Shown: in pieces, positions 42,766-52,835 of the stretch
Layout of the letters: each line of letters begins with the position of its first letter
Numbering within the stretch: the first letter of the stretch is position 1
Origin: Aspidapion aeneum
Taxonomy: Eukaryota > Arthropoda > Insecta > Coleoptera > Brentidae
NCBI GenBank assembly: GCA_963576565.1
Contig: OY755039.1
Coordinates: forward strand, 75,286,771 to 75,350,770
Reading direction: 5' to 3'
Length of the DNA: 64,000 nt
Notes under the pieces: generated by a model
Seen by the model: only the letters and a program-made list of their open reading frames with translations
The model's database searches: none
Told to the model about the DNA's origin: nothing
Translations under genes and position numbers: made by a program

Positions 42766-45700
42766 GAGGGCAGGGTTCTTCGACAGGTAGGGCAGCCTTC
42801 AGCCCTTGAAACTATCTTTGGCTGGGTCGTCATGGGAAAGGTTGACGAAGTAGGTAGTCTTACGGAACGAACCAGTTGTTTTTTAACGAGTCATTCACCT
42901 CCTTTAGAGGTCATTCTCCCTAGGTTTTGGGAAATCGAACATTTGCCTAAAAAACAAATCTTATCAAAGGAAGAAAAACAGGCAGAATCAATTTTTACTG
43001 CTAGTGTAGTACGGCAACCGAGCGGTAGATTCATGGTAGATCTTCCGTTTAAAGATAAAATAAACCCTGACCTAGGAAATACTTATCCGCAAGCTTATCG
43101 TAGATTTTTACTTCTAGAAAATAGATTAATCAAAAATCCTGATCTGTACACTGCCTATTCAAGTTTCATGCAAGACTATATCGATTCTAATCATATGAGT
43201 TTAGTTTTATCTAGTCAACCAAAGGTCGACGTATCGTGTTTTTTAGCCCATCATTGCGTATTAAAGCCGGAAAGCTTGAGTACAAAATTAAGGGTAGTCT
43301 GGGATTGTTCGGCAGTCACCCCAAAAAATATTAGTCTCAATGACACATTGTTATCTGGACCGAAACTTCAAAAGGATATTGCTTCTTTACTCCTTACGTT
43401 TCGTCTTAATCCTATTGCCTACATTGCTGACATCAAACAGATGTTCCGTCAAGTCCTTATCAATCCTTATCACCGTCCTTATCAAAGGATATTGTGGAGG
43501 TTTTCTCCACAGGACCCACTTTCAGTGTGGGAACTTTCTACTGTCACTTTTGGCATGACATGCTCACCTTTTCTAGCCATGCGTACCTTAAATGAGCTGG
43601 CAGAGAGAGAAAAGGAACGTTTTCCTATGGCTAGTACTGTTCTAAAAACGTCAATCTATATCGACGATATCTTGGGAACTAGCCCTTCGCTTTCTGAAGC
43701 TCTCTCCCTTCAAACAGAACTCAATGATTTGTTGAAGTCGGGAGGATTTGAACTTAAAAAATGGGCAAGCAATTGTCCTGAGTTATTGGCAACATTGCCA
43801 GAGTCCGATCGTCAAATGCCTCTCTCTTTCGACAAGGAGGAACCCCACTTTATCAAAGTTTTAGGACTTCAATGGCATCCAAAAAACGACATTTTTTCTT
43901 ATCAATGCCGAATGAAGGACAAACCCCCAACCAAACGTTCTATTTTATCTATCATAGGGACAATCTTCGATCCCTTAGGTTTTCTTTGTCCCTTGTTGCT
44001 ACAAGCAAAATTTATTTTGCAACAGTTGTGGATATCGAAAATAGGCTGGGACGAAGAACCAGATTCTTCTATCATCGACTCTTGGAACAAACTTCGTTCT
44101 GAATTCCCGCTTCTTTCCAATTTTCAATTACCCCGACAAATCAAACTGTCAAAAACCAATACCTGTCAAATCATCGGCTTCTGTGACGCTTCAATTCGAG
44201 GCTACGCAGGCGTCGTATATTTTCGTGTAGAAGAGGAAAACAATATATCTGTTTCTCTCATATCTGCAAAATCTAGGGTCGCGCCTATAAAGTCACAAAC
44301 TTTGGCTAGGCTAGAACTCCTAGGCGCATTTCTTTTAAGCGAATTAATTGACTTCGTTTTATCTAGCTATGAAGGAAAAATAACTTTTACAAATATCGTT
44401 ACTTTCTGCGATTCGCAAGTCGTATTGCACTGGCTTTCATCCCCTCCTAATCGCTGGCAATCCTTTGTTGGAAATCGAGTCAGTAGAATCCAAGAAATCA
44501 TTCCCTCAAACTCGTGGCACTACATTCCTTCTGCTTTGAATGCAGCCGATATTGCGTCACGAGGGGCCACCCCTTCACAGCTCATGTCACATGACATGTG
44601 GTGGAACGCACCGTCGTTTTTGTGGTCTCCCGAAAACGAATGGCCCGATTTTCATAAACCAAAAATGCCGATTGATTTCGGAGATATTAATCTGGAGGAA
44701 AAGCCAAAAGTCTGTTGCAATGCGATAATTGATGTCAACTTCTTAGATCAGCTTCTTATCAAATATTCCTCTATATCAAAAATTCAACGTATCATTTGTT
44801 ATGTCCTTCGAATAGTTAACCTTTTTCAAAAGCATTCCTATCAAAAACCCACTAAGCCGCCGGACCAAAAAGTTATTTTTGAGAATATTGTTTTTCCTAC
44901 CACCGGTGAGATGCAAAGTGCGTTACACCTTCTTATCAAACGCGTGCAAGGTTCTTGTTTTTCTGAGCTTTTTTCCGCGTTATCTAAAGATAAACCAATA
45001 CCGAAACCTTTGCGAAAACTTTCACCTTTTCTTGATGAGAATAATATCATTAGAGTCGGTGGCAGATTACAAAAATCTGACCTTTTGTTTTATTCTGCAA
45101 AACACCCCGTCTTACTTTCGAGTGACCATCGTTTAACTACTCTTCTTATCGAGTCCGCTCATCGACAATATCTTCACCCTGGGTTTAAAACATTACATAA
45201 TCTGCTTTTACAGCAATTTTGGATATTATCTGCCAGACGGGCAATTCAAAGAACCATATCCAAGTGCTTGCAATGTTTTAGAATCAACCCTAAACCCTAT
45301 AGACCGCCCATAATGAGTTCACTTCCCGCTCATCGAATCAATCAACTAAAACCTTTTTCGAGTGTAGCTATCGACTTTTGTGGACCTTTCTTTGTGATTC
45401 CTCATCGTTACCGTGGTTGTAAAGCTTTCAAATCGTATGTCTGTGTGTTTGTCTGTACGGCCACACATTGCGTGCATTTGGAATTAACCATGGAACTGTC
45501 CACCGAAGGGTTCGTAGGTGCATTCCATCGATTCATTTCCAGACGCGGAAGCGTGACGCAATGCTGGTCAGATCAAGGCAGTAATTTTATAGGGTTTCGT
45601 AACCAATTACTGGATTACGCAAGAAGTGCTGCCACCAGACTTTCTATTCGTTGGCATCTGGGACCTCCTCTCAGTCCACATTTCAATGGCCTGGCAGAAG

Positions 45701-46236
45701 CTGGCGTCAAAAGTTTTAAAACTCACTTTGTACGAGTTGTCGGCGACCAGAAGTTGTCTATCATGGAGATGTCCACCCTTACCTGTCGCATAGAAGCCGT
45801 ACTGAATAGTCGCCCTTTATCTCCTGCCTCTTCAGACCCACACGATCTTCAACCTCTTACCCCTGGGCATTTTTTGACACTTGAACCCCTTAATTCAGAA
45901 ATTCCGGAGTCAGATTTGTCCGAGGTTCCCCTAAATCGGCTCTCGAGATGGCAACTAATCCAAAAACTACATAATGATTTTTGGAAACGGTATTCTATAG
46001 AGTATTTGCATACGCTACAACAGCGACACAAGTGGACTGATTTGTCCCCAAATATCAAATTAAATGATTTGGTTATCATAACAAGTGATCACATTCAATC
46101 GCCTTTGAAATGGCCGGTCGGTCGGGTCATCGAACTGCATGCCGGCGGGGACGGTCAGGTGCGTGTTGCGACGGTAAAAACGGTTACCGGTGTTTATAAG
46201 CGGCCAGTTGTAAAACTGTGCCTCTTGCCAAATTAA
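42766..46236 (+). CDS. BEL/Pao 1 pol: reverse transcriptase, RNase H, integrase
   Basis: Coding similarity starts at about 42766 (LRQVGQPSALETIFGWVVMG), the segment that normally follows the protease; the first Met is 42832. Reverse transcriptase carries LRVVWDCSA, IADIKQMFRQV (first catalytic Asp) and IYIDDILG. RNase H shows GFCDAS, LARLELLGA, FCDSQVVLHW and ALNAADIASRG. Integrase has a His-His-Cys-Cys zinc region (HRQYLHPG, CLQCFR), then a DDE core with VAIDFCGPF, WSDQGSNF and HFNGLAEAGVKS, and a C-terminal DUF5641 region (LNRLSRWQLIQKLHNDFWKR, WPVGRV). No stop or shift interrupts 1134 codons. In intact BEL elements this is fused to gag and protease; here the protease is deleted and the frame is separate, so expression would need a bypass or trans supply. 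Confidence 0.93.
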   Translation, partial: EGRVLRQVGQPSALETIFGWVVMGKVDEVGSLTERTSCFLTSHSPPLEVILPRFWEIEHLPKKQILSKEEKQAESIFTASVVRQPSGRFMVDLPFKDKINPDLGNTYPQAYRRFLLLENRLIKNPDLYTAYSSFMQDYIDSNHMSLVLSSQPKVDVSCFLAHHCVLKPESLSTKLRVVWDCSAVTPKNISLNDTLLSGPKLQKDIASLLLTFRLNPIAYIADIKQMFRQVLINPYHRPYQRILWRFSPQDPLSVWELSTVTFGMTCSPFLAMRTLNELAEREKERFPMASTVLKTSIYIDDILGTSPSLSEALSLQTELNDLLKSGGFELKKWASNCPELLATLPESDRQMPLSFDKEEPHFIKVLGLQWHPKNDIFSYQCRMKDKPPTKRSILSIIGTIFDPLGFLCPLLLQAKFILQQLWISKIGWDEEPDSSIIDSWNKLRSEFPLLSNFQLPRQIKLSKTNTCQIIGFCDASIRGYAGVVYFRVEEENNISVSLISAKSRVAPIKSQTLARLELLGAFLLSELIDFVLSSYEGKITFTNIVTFCDSQVVLHWLSSPPNRWQSFVGNRVSRIQEIIPSNSWHYIPSALNAADIASRGATPSQLMSHDMWWNAPSFLWSPENEWPDFHKPKMPIDFGDINLEEKPKVCCNAIIDVNFLDQLLIKYSSISKIQRIICYVLRIVNLFQKHSYQKPTKPPDQKVIFENIVFPTTGEMQSALHLLIKRVQGSCFSELFSALSKDKPIPKPLRKLSPFLDENNIIRVGGRLQKSDLLFYSAKHPVLLSSDHRLTTLLIESAHRQYLHPGFKTLHNLLLQQFWILSARRAIQRTISKCLQCFRINPKPYRPPIMSSLPAHRINQLKPFSSVAIDFCGPFFVIPHRYRGCKAFKSYVCVFVCTATHCVHLELTMELSTEGFVGAFHRFISRRGSVTQCWSDQGSNFIGFRNQLLDYARSAATRLSIRWHLGPPLSPHFNGLAEAGVKSFKTHFVRVVGDQKLSIMEMSTLTCRIEAVLNSRPLSPASSDPHDLQPLTPGHFLTLEPLNSEIPESDLSEVPLNRLSRWQLIQKLHNDFWKRYSIEYLHTLQQRHKWTDLSPNIKLNDLVIITSDHIQSPLKWPVGRVIELHAGGDGQVRVATVKTVTGVYKRPVVKLCLLPN

Positions 46237-46450
46237 AAGTAATTTTAATTTTCTACCTTTTACCGGGTATTACAATAGGTTTTTTTATTTTTTTTGAATT
46301 TTTTGTTTGTTTGTTTTGCCTTTTTTCGGGATTTCGTTATATCTAAATAAACTTACGATACTTATCTGTTTTCATTCATTTATATTTATCGGCCGATTCT
46401 TTTTCTTATATCTATATCTGTCCGGTTGAGATTCTAAATTTGTGTGTTTT

Positions 46451-46460
46451 GGAGGGCAGT
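46451..46460 (+). other. Polypurine tract of BEL/Pao 1
   Basis: GGAGGGCAG lies just before the 3' LTR start (46463), the usual position for the plus-strand primer. Confidence 0.55.
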
Positions 46461-46462
46461 TA

Positions 46463-46936
46463 TGTTAGCTCCCGCTAAATTTCGCGGTTGTTTATATATA
46501 TTTTTAAAAACACACAACTGTATGAAGGACAAAGCGCATTCCGCGTATTTGGACATGCGCACCAACAACCAGGGAGATCCTTGTCAAGCGCCTAGAGAAA
46601 AAGGCGTGTTAATTTCGTTCTCCAACTATTTCAATTATCTACACCTGAAAGTGCTCGAATTTTGTGTACTGAAGCATAGAACTAGAAACTTCAACCCTTC
46701 TGCTACGTGGTGACATCATTAGATCCATTCGGCGGCCCCTTGGAACGAGGAGAATTTGGCTGCAAAGGAGGTGAGTGCACTTATCTGATTACCGTTGTGT
46801 GGTTCCAACAATTTTACCTATGGACGTCTGATTATTTCGTAATTTCATATCAATACATTTATGTTTGCTCGCGATATCATTAATTAATTTATACAGTTCA
46901 CTGCATTTAGCGTTTTTTTCTATCCGTGGACTAACA
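46463..46936 (+). repeat. 3' LTR of BEL/Pao 1
   Basis: 474 bp; see the 5' LTR for the two differences. It is followed by the TCTAT duplication at 46937-46941. The frame 46444-46713 is the same LTR sequence as at 40609 and not a gene. Confidence 0.95.
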
Positions 46937-46941
46937 TCTAT

Positions 46942-47218
46942 TGCTACAAATAACAAATATATTGCTGCCGATTTATTGTTTTATTTTCTTTAAATAAATT
47001 ACAGCATAGTAATAAAAATAGAAAACTTCTTAACAGGAGCTTGAAAAAAAATTATTAGAAAATATCTGAAAATACACTCTACTACAGTTTTAAAAAACAA
47101 CCAATTATTTTTTATTTAGCAAAACTATTTTCTAACATTTAAATTTACAGCCTATTCAGTTATTATTATTATAAATTTACATTCTATATTCTTATAAATA
47201 AACTCTAAAATAGTTCTA
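46942..47218. other. No gene recognised
   Basis: AT-rich flank of the BEL/Pao insertion. Nothing is recognised. Confidence 0.35.
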
Positions 47219-47350
47219 TAATCAAATTCAAAATAATTGAGACACTTTTTATTGACTGTTTGACAGATGTGGCATTATTAATAATCTTTAAATGTCAGAC
47301 TCGTCAAACTGTTAGTAAATGCTGTCTCAATTTTTTTGAATTGGAGTATA
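47219..47350. mobile_element. 127-bp MITE family, copy 2
   Basis: Same family as 39749-39875, in the opposite orientation. Shared words: AATTGAGACACTTTTTATTG, ACATTTAAA-type and GAATTGGAGTATA at the right edge. Confidence 0.65.
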
Positions 47351-47754
47351 TAGAGCATACACACACAAACAGTTAGGTTAGGTTAAATTTTTTATATTAT
47401 AAAAAACAAATGTTTTCTGAAAAAAAAACCTATTCTTTATAGAAAACTAATTTTCAATAATATAAGTAACATTCAAAACAAATTTTCTTACAAAAGGTTC
47501 AAACATAATAATATAATATATGGTCGTTGGTTTACTGAAAACTGTTTTGTGTTCAAAATAAAATTTTACAGAAAAGACAAAAAAGGTCTATGATGCCATT
47601 TATAAGCTGTCTGGATCCTTTTTTTATCCTTGCTTCAATTAACGTTATTATTACATTTTTTTTGCAAATAATTTTATATAGGATATCCATTATAACTAGG
47701 GCTAATTGATTATGCAAAAAACTTAATTTTGAAACAAATGTCACATATCAGGTT

Positions 47755-47868
47755 TCATCGAACCAACGACGATGTACTAGTAGCTCCTGTAATTTGTTGT
47801 GGAAATTTTAAACTGTTGATTTTGAGTACCTGATTTCTTATGGAGTGTGAACTTGTATTGCACTTAGT
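47755..47868 (-). other. Possible terminal exon of an unidentified minus-strand gene
   Basis: The minus strand has an uninterrupted stretch reading LLGFTKCNTSSHSIRNQVLK, then KFPQQITGATSTSSLVR and a TGA stop at 47755-47757. Composition looks coding, and an acceptor-like ATTAG lies at its start, but the tract before it is not pyrimidine-rich. It could be a last exon. No domain is recognised. Confidence 0.25.
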
Positions 47869-48186
47869 AAATCCTAATAGTCAACCACCATCATTATTTC
47901 TGAAAAAAGAAATGTATCATGAACATAAAAAGCACATTATACACGAAATTATAAAACTGGCACTTTTTGCAAAGCAATTCATCAAATTGTAGAGAAAAAA
48001 TCCCCAAGATAGTAATAATAATACAGATGTATTTCACTGCAATACAGATGAATTTCGCTACACAAAAATATTTTCACGTAGATTAGGGGTTTTTTATTTA
48101 TAATCTATATTTCGATATATGTTTAGCAATTTCGGTTAGTACAGTAATTTGCTTAAAGCAATAAAAAAAAAATGTATCTTTTAATA
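47869..48186. other. No gene recognised
   Basis: AT-rich. Nothing else is seen. Confidence 0.35.
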
Positions 48187-48188
48187 TA

Positions 48189-48430
48189 CAGGCCGTTTCA
48201 ACAAAAACTTAACAGAGGCCTTTTGGGGCACTTCAAAAATCCACAAACACGTGGATTTTGTTTGCAAGGGGACCCGTCTTGGCTATCATGCATTCCCTCT
48301 GAGGGGTATGCTTTACTAATATATTTTGGATATGAAAAGTGGGTCTAATGATACCTTGTTTTGAAGGTCGTTTGAATATCTCTACAACCATGTAAAAATT
48401 TTGAAAAGGTCTTTTTGTTGAAACACCCTG
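48189..48430. mobile_element. 242-bp TA-flanked MITE
   Basis: CAGGCCGTTTCAACAAAAA at the left and TTTTTGTTGAAACACCCTG at the right are inverted with few mismatches. TA flanks both (48187-48188 and 48431-48432). Mariner-type MITE; no coding. Confidence 0.75.
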
Positions 48431-48616
48431 TATATGGTTACATGGAGGGTTAACTAAAAGCAGATATTCCTTTCTAATGGGGAGGATTTTGACTTTGCAG
48501 AGCTAGATGTAATAGTATGTCAACTCGATTTTTTGCAAGAAGAACTAAGTTTGTTAGGGTCTAATAATGTCAAAAATATAATTTAGATAAAATTTATAAA
48601 TGTTCTAAAAACTCAC

Positions 48617-48745
48617 ACAAGCATAAATGACAAAGCAAAATTATCATTCCAGCTTCCCTTATTTTTGTCTACTCTCTTTGTTCCTTCAGTATAAAGATGA
48701 AAATCCAATGTAACATAGCAATGTTCATCCCCAACTGGATTTTTC
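48617..48745 (-). other. Candidate internal exon of an unidentified gene
   Basis: A 129-bp segment is bounded on the minus strand by a good acceptor (TCTTATTTTAG, 48746 onward) and a good donor (GTGAGT, complement of 48611-48616). Its one open frame reads KNPVGDEHCYVTLDFHLY, then GTKRVDKNKGSWNDNFALSF. It carries one base in and two out, and the entry phase matches the donor of the possible first exon at 53553-53641. The composition and splice sites look real, but I recognise no family. A chance open stretch remains possible. Confidence 0.35.
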
Positions 48746-48934
48746 CTAAAATAAGAAAACATAATAATTTTACTACATTTTTATGCAACTTACGATGGTT
48801 TCTAGTTTTTAGTTTGATAGCTATTGTTTTAATTTACAGGTTTTTTTATTCTTAATAGCTTTAAATATATTTTTGTTTCTAAAACTTATTAAAAGGTCAC
48901 ATCAAAAGATATGTATGCTTTGGATTTATAAATG

Positions 48935-49830
48935 ACAGGTCATTTCATACCAAATTAACCAGCCTCCAGTATTCATCAACTCCGATTTTAATGATTTTTG
49001 GTACAGTTATACTAACCATTAATAAACTGAAAAATCAAAAATTTCAGATTTTTTTGACAAGTAGTTCTTTTAAATATTTTTTTGAATTGCAAGTTTGACC
49101 TGACAAAAAAAAAATATCTCAAAAAGTAAGCACTAGAATTAAAGACGCTTTAAAGGATATACCACATGATACACTTTTTATAAAAAACTTTTTTAGAATT
49201 TTCGATACCTACTGAATTTTAAATGAATATGGAACATAACCTATCCTAACCCATGTGAATATAGTACAGTATTCTACCGTGCCAAAGCAAAAGAGTGTAC
49301 TCCCAATTTTTTAAAAAATTACCTAGTTTCTTCGCTTTTTAAATTATCCTTTCTTCTCTGCATAAATAATAATTTTTAATATTTTAATATCTTTAAAAAT
49401 AAATAAGGCTCTTATCAAAATTTAAAAAACAATTATCAAAAATGAAATTAAGGTTAAAAAAAATCCATCTTTTGCCTTGGCATGGTAGTATTAGTGTATA
49501 ACATACACATTTTTGTTTGTACTATACCTACCCATCATTTCTCCATCTTGAAATCTTTGAAATATCTTAGCAATCAATCAATGAAATAAAAAAAATTTTT
49601 GAAAATATAAAAAATGGTTTTGAGAAATAAAAAAAAATTTACAAAAATTTTTAAAAAGTTTTTTATAAAAAGTATATCATGTGACACATCCTTCTAAGTG
49701 TCTTTAAAATGTATTTCTAACAAGCCATAAATCATGTTTCGAGTGTAAGCAGTTTTTAAGTTATTTTAGTTTTTACCTTTATAGCCCATACAGCATTGGC
49801 AGGGAAGATATTGTTTTTGATAAAAATTTT
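48935..49830. repeat. Fold-back repeat with ~250-350-bp arms
   Basis: The inverted pairs include ACTTTTTATAAAAAACTTTT near 49172 with its complement near 49660, and ACCGTGCCAAAGCAAAAGAG near 49278 with CTTTTGCCTTGGCATGGT near 49469. No coding sequence. A palindromic non-autonomous element is likely; the outer ends are not resolved. Confidence 0.55.
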
Positions 49831-50461
49831 TTAAAATATAACGCCGAAAAGGTATTATTTAGGTGTATTTGGACCTATCTTAGCAATTTCATTGTGACGT
49901 CTGTCCATGTGTGTGTTTTCGGCCCACAGTAGCTCCTAAACCGCTAAACCGATTTTCATGATAAAATAGTGTTCAACACTGTAGTTTGTTCAAAATCCAA
50001 TAACGCTAGTGACAGTTTAAAAATTTTAAAAATATTAACTATTTAACGGAGCATCGAATCAATATGCGGTTTTGGTTTGGAATACAGTAGAACACGTTTT
50101 GCTTAATAATTTGTCTAATAACCAAAAACTTCTTAGGAGCTTTAGTTTCTAAGATATTTACAAAAAACCGTTTTTAAGGCTGTTTGTTTTACTAATGAGC
50201 TAGAAAGGTATCAGATCTATCATGGATCCATTTATTTTAGTAAATGTCCGGAAAAACTTCAATTTTAAAAAATTAATAAAAAAAAACTATTGGCCAAAAA
50301 TATCTGAAATTTTGGGTTTTTAGTTTTTAGATAATAATAACTGTGTCAAAAATTATAAATATCTTCTTTTTTGGTTGATTTTATATGGTTGAATGCTTTT
50401 AAAAACTTAATGGGGCATATCATACCCCACCTTACAAATTTATAATGATTTTCTACCTTAC
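49831..50461. other. No gene recognised
   Basis: AT-rich sequence. Nothing is recognised. Confidence 0.3.
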
Positions 50462-50578
50462 CGCCAAAATTACATGTCTTACTATGTATAATCTGAAAAC
50501 CCCATAAGCCACCAATTACTTTTATTTCAGACACTGTTATACAAAATGTTTCCATGCTACAACATCTTTTTGAAAACA
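50462..50578 (-). other. Candidate internal exon of an unidentified gene
   Basis: On the minus strand, 117 bp lie between an acceptor-like CTTTCAATGAAG and a donor (GTAAGG). The open frame reads FSKRCCSMETFCITVSEIKV, then GGLWGFQIIHSKTCNFG. The exon would keep phase (39 codons). Its entry phase does not match the neighbours at 50772 or 53553, so if real there are further exons. No family is recognised. Confidence 0.3.
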
Positions 50579-50691
50579 CTTCATTGAAAGACAGTTTAAT
50601 TAAAAACCTAAATTTGGAATGAAATTTCCAAATTGTTTTTTTAAAGATTTTTTTTTGATTTTTTTTTTCAATGACATTTTTTTCCTAGTGT

Positions 50692-50735
50692 CACTGCATT
50701 CTGGAAGACTAACGCTGGTCTCTCAAGATGCAGTT
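50692..50735. repeat. Imperfect hairpin related to the 28889 hairpin
   Basis: CACTGCATTCTGGAAGAC and GTCTCTCAAGATGCAGT form a 43-bp imperfect hairpin. The left part shares TCACTGCAT-CTGGAAG with the 67-bp hairpin at 28889-28955. Confidence 0.4.
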
Positions 50736-50771
50736 CTCCTTTTGGAATGTCAAAATTGGTGTTATCCTAAC

Positions 50772-50902
50772 CTTTGTCAATTGATCGCCAACATATCCTA
50801 ATCTACTTTGATATACACAGTGACATTTTTCCACACAAAAAAATGGCCCCAATGGATAGGTAAGAATATGTTTAGGATAAATTGACAATGATGAAAATAA
50901 CA
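50772..50902 (-). other. Weak exon-like stretch
   Basis: The open minus-strand frame reads IYPKHILTYPLGPFFCVEK, then CHCVYQSRLGYVGDQLTK. It follows TTTTTTCAAAATTAG and ends before a poor donor (GTTAGG). Coding-like, but the donor is weak and no family is recognised. Confidence 0.2.
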
Positions 50903-50912
50903 CTAATTTTGA

Positions 50913-51991
50913 AAAAATGTAATTTGAAATAGGTTTTCAAAAATATCAAAGTGTGTTTTTAAAAAACAACACAGTGAGTGACCCGCTGAAATATAACTTT
51001 TTTTAATTTAGTGCCTTATCTTATTCTCCACTTTTTTGTTATTTATTAGACTTTATGACAATCAGTGTATTTAGGGGCAGCAGCTTTCATCAGACCATGC
51101 ATTTCTAGCATAAAATCTTGCTAACTTGTATAAAGAGTGGCAACTATAAATGAGATATTGCCTCTAGCATGTTTGGTTTTTTGAAAACAAAAACATCAAT
51201 TGAGTTTTTTTACAGACCTTTTTTCCTGAGTCAAAAAAATTTGGTCAGACTTCCAGAAAGGGCTTAGGTTTAGTTTAGTTTTGCCATTAAATTATTTACA
51301 AAATATAACATAGAGGGTGTATCGAAAATTTCAATTATCTTAATATAACTTCCAATGGACCCTTATCTTTTTTCTCCCTGGCTCTTCATATGTAACTTTT
51401 GACATTGTAGCTATATGTCAAAAAAATTATTCCATTATTTTTTATATACTTTTGAACAAAGTACCACAAATGGGGTCATTCCATCTGAAAAAAAAAGATA
51501 TATGTGGTTAGACCCCTTCCCTTTTCTGTCAGGAAGAAAGCCTATGAAAAAACTCAATTGACATGTTTTCGTTTTTTTTTAAAATTATTATTAACCTGCT
51601 AGAAACAGTATTCCATTTAAAGTCTCCACCCTGTATATTCCAAATCAAGGTTTGTGAAATTAGATAAAATGTGTAGTTTTCAGTGAAAACTGTCTGGTTT
51701 TACATTTAAAAAAATTTATTTTATCCGAAGCTACAGGAGTTTTTTTCTAAACTATTTTCTCACATATATCAAAAAATACCTCAAAAACAAAATTTACAGA
51801 AAAACAAAATTATCATAAATAAAGAAGTTATAGACCCCCTCCCAAAATGCAGACTTATGGCTTACTATATTAAAATATGGTTTTCAGCTTCTCTTGAAAT
51901 TTGAGTGTCGTAAAGGGGGGGTCAGTTTTTTTCTATTCCCCCTAGAAATACCCGAAACCCCCCAAAAACATCGAATTTGAGACACCCTGTA
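50913..51991. other. Unrecognised, with element termini
   Basis: GAGGGTGTATCG near 51313, CACCCTGTATA near 51630 and GACACCCTGTA at 51981-51991 look like termini of TA-flanked elements. Only the last one abuts another element. No gene is recognised. Confidence 0.3.
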
Positions 51992-52701
51992 CAGGGTGTT
52001 TCATTATATTTCTACTATCCAACTTTTCCAGAATTTTTGTCCTAAAGGAAAAAATTAAAAAGAGTTTAAATCTGCAAATTTTTTCCTTTTTGTTTACGGT
52101 ATGATATTTATTTTGGCAGTTTCCATATACAAGTGGCAGGTAAAAGTAACTTTTTTTTAAAGGAAACACCCTATATATTTTTACATTCATATTATGAATA
52201 GGCGTTAAAATCTTCTTTCTAAAATAATAACATACTTTATAGCTGTGAACAATAGTTTATGAGATATAAGCACTTTTTTTTAATGATAAAAAAAAGTACC
52301 ACTCAGCACCCCTGGTATATACCACTCTTTTAAGTTATATGTGACAGGTTGTGAGACAATCAAAACAATTTTTTCCTTTTTGTGAATGTGAAATTATACT
52401 AGGAGTGCTACTATATTATTTTAATAATTGGAAAAATTTTAAATGGTTATATCTCGTATAAAGTATGTTATAGATTTATAAAGAAGATTTTAAGCCTTAT
52501 TCATACCTGTAAAAATATATAGGGTGTTTCCTTTAAAAACACATCACTTTTATCTGCCCCCGCATATGGTAAATTTTAAAATAAATGTCAAACCGTAACC
52601 AAAAAGGAAAACATTTTCTGATTTAAACGCTTTTTAAATTGTTTCTTTAGGACGAAAATTATGGAATTTTTCCATGGGAAGAAATATAATGAAACACCCT
52701 G
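51992..52701. mobile_element. 710-bp palindromic TA-flanked element
   Basis: The ends read CAGGGTGTTTCATTATATTT on both arms, with TA at 51990-51991 and 52702-52703. The arms extend about 340 bp each and include a second pair of GGGTGTTTCCTTTAAA-type words. The centre is near 52345. No coding. Mariner-type MITE or fold-back. Confidence 0.75.
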
Positions 52702-52835
52702 TACATACAATTTGAACAAAAATATGTAAAGAATTTTTTTTTGCATTTTTGACATTTTTTAACTTGTTGCATATTTTATCTCATTTGACCATCCTTGTAG
52801 TTCTTATTTCTCTCTCATTCAACTAAATACTGGCG

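Larger units (their letters stand above)
40670..46936 (+). mobile_element. BEL/Pao LTR retrotransposon 1, nearly complete
   Basis: It is bounded by 474-bp LTRs (40670-41143 and 46463-46936) that start TGTTAG and end CTAACA. The flanking TCTAT (40665-40669 and 46937-46941) is an identical 5-bp duplication, as usual for BEL/Pao. The LTRs differ at only two positions by eye, so the insertion is recent. Inside are gag (41522-42700), a frameshifted second zinc knuckle, a missing protease and a long pol frame. Total length is 6267 bp. Confidence 0.95.

Noticed and set aside
43340..45136. Several short frames within the BEL/Pao 1 pol region
   Set aside because: Shadows of the long pol frame.
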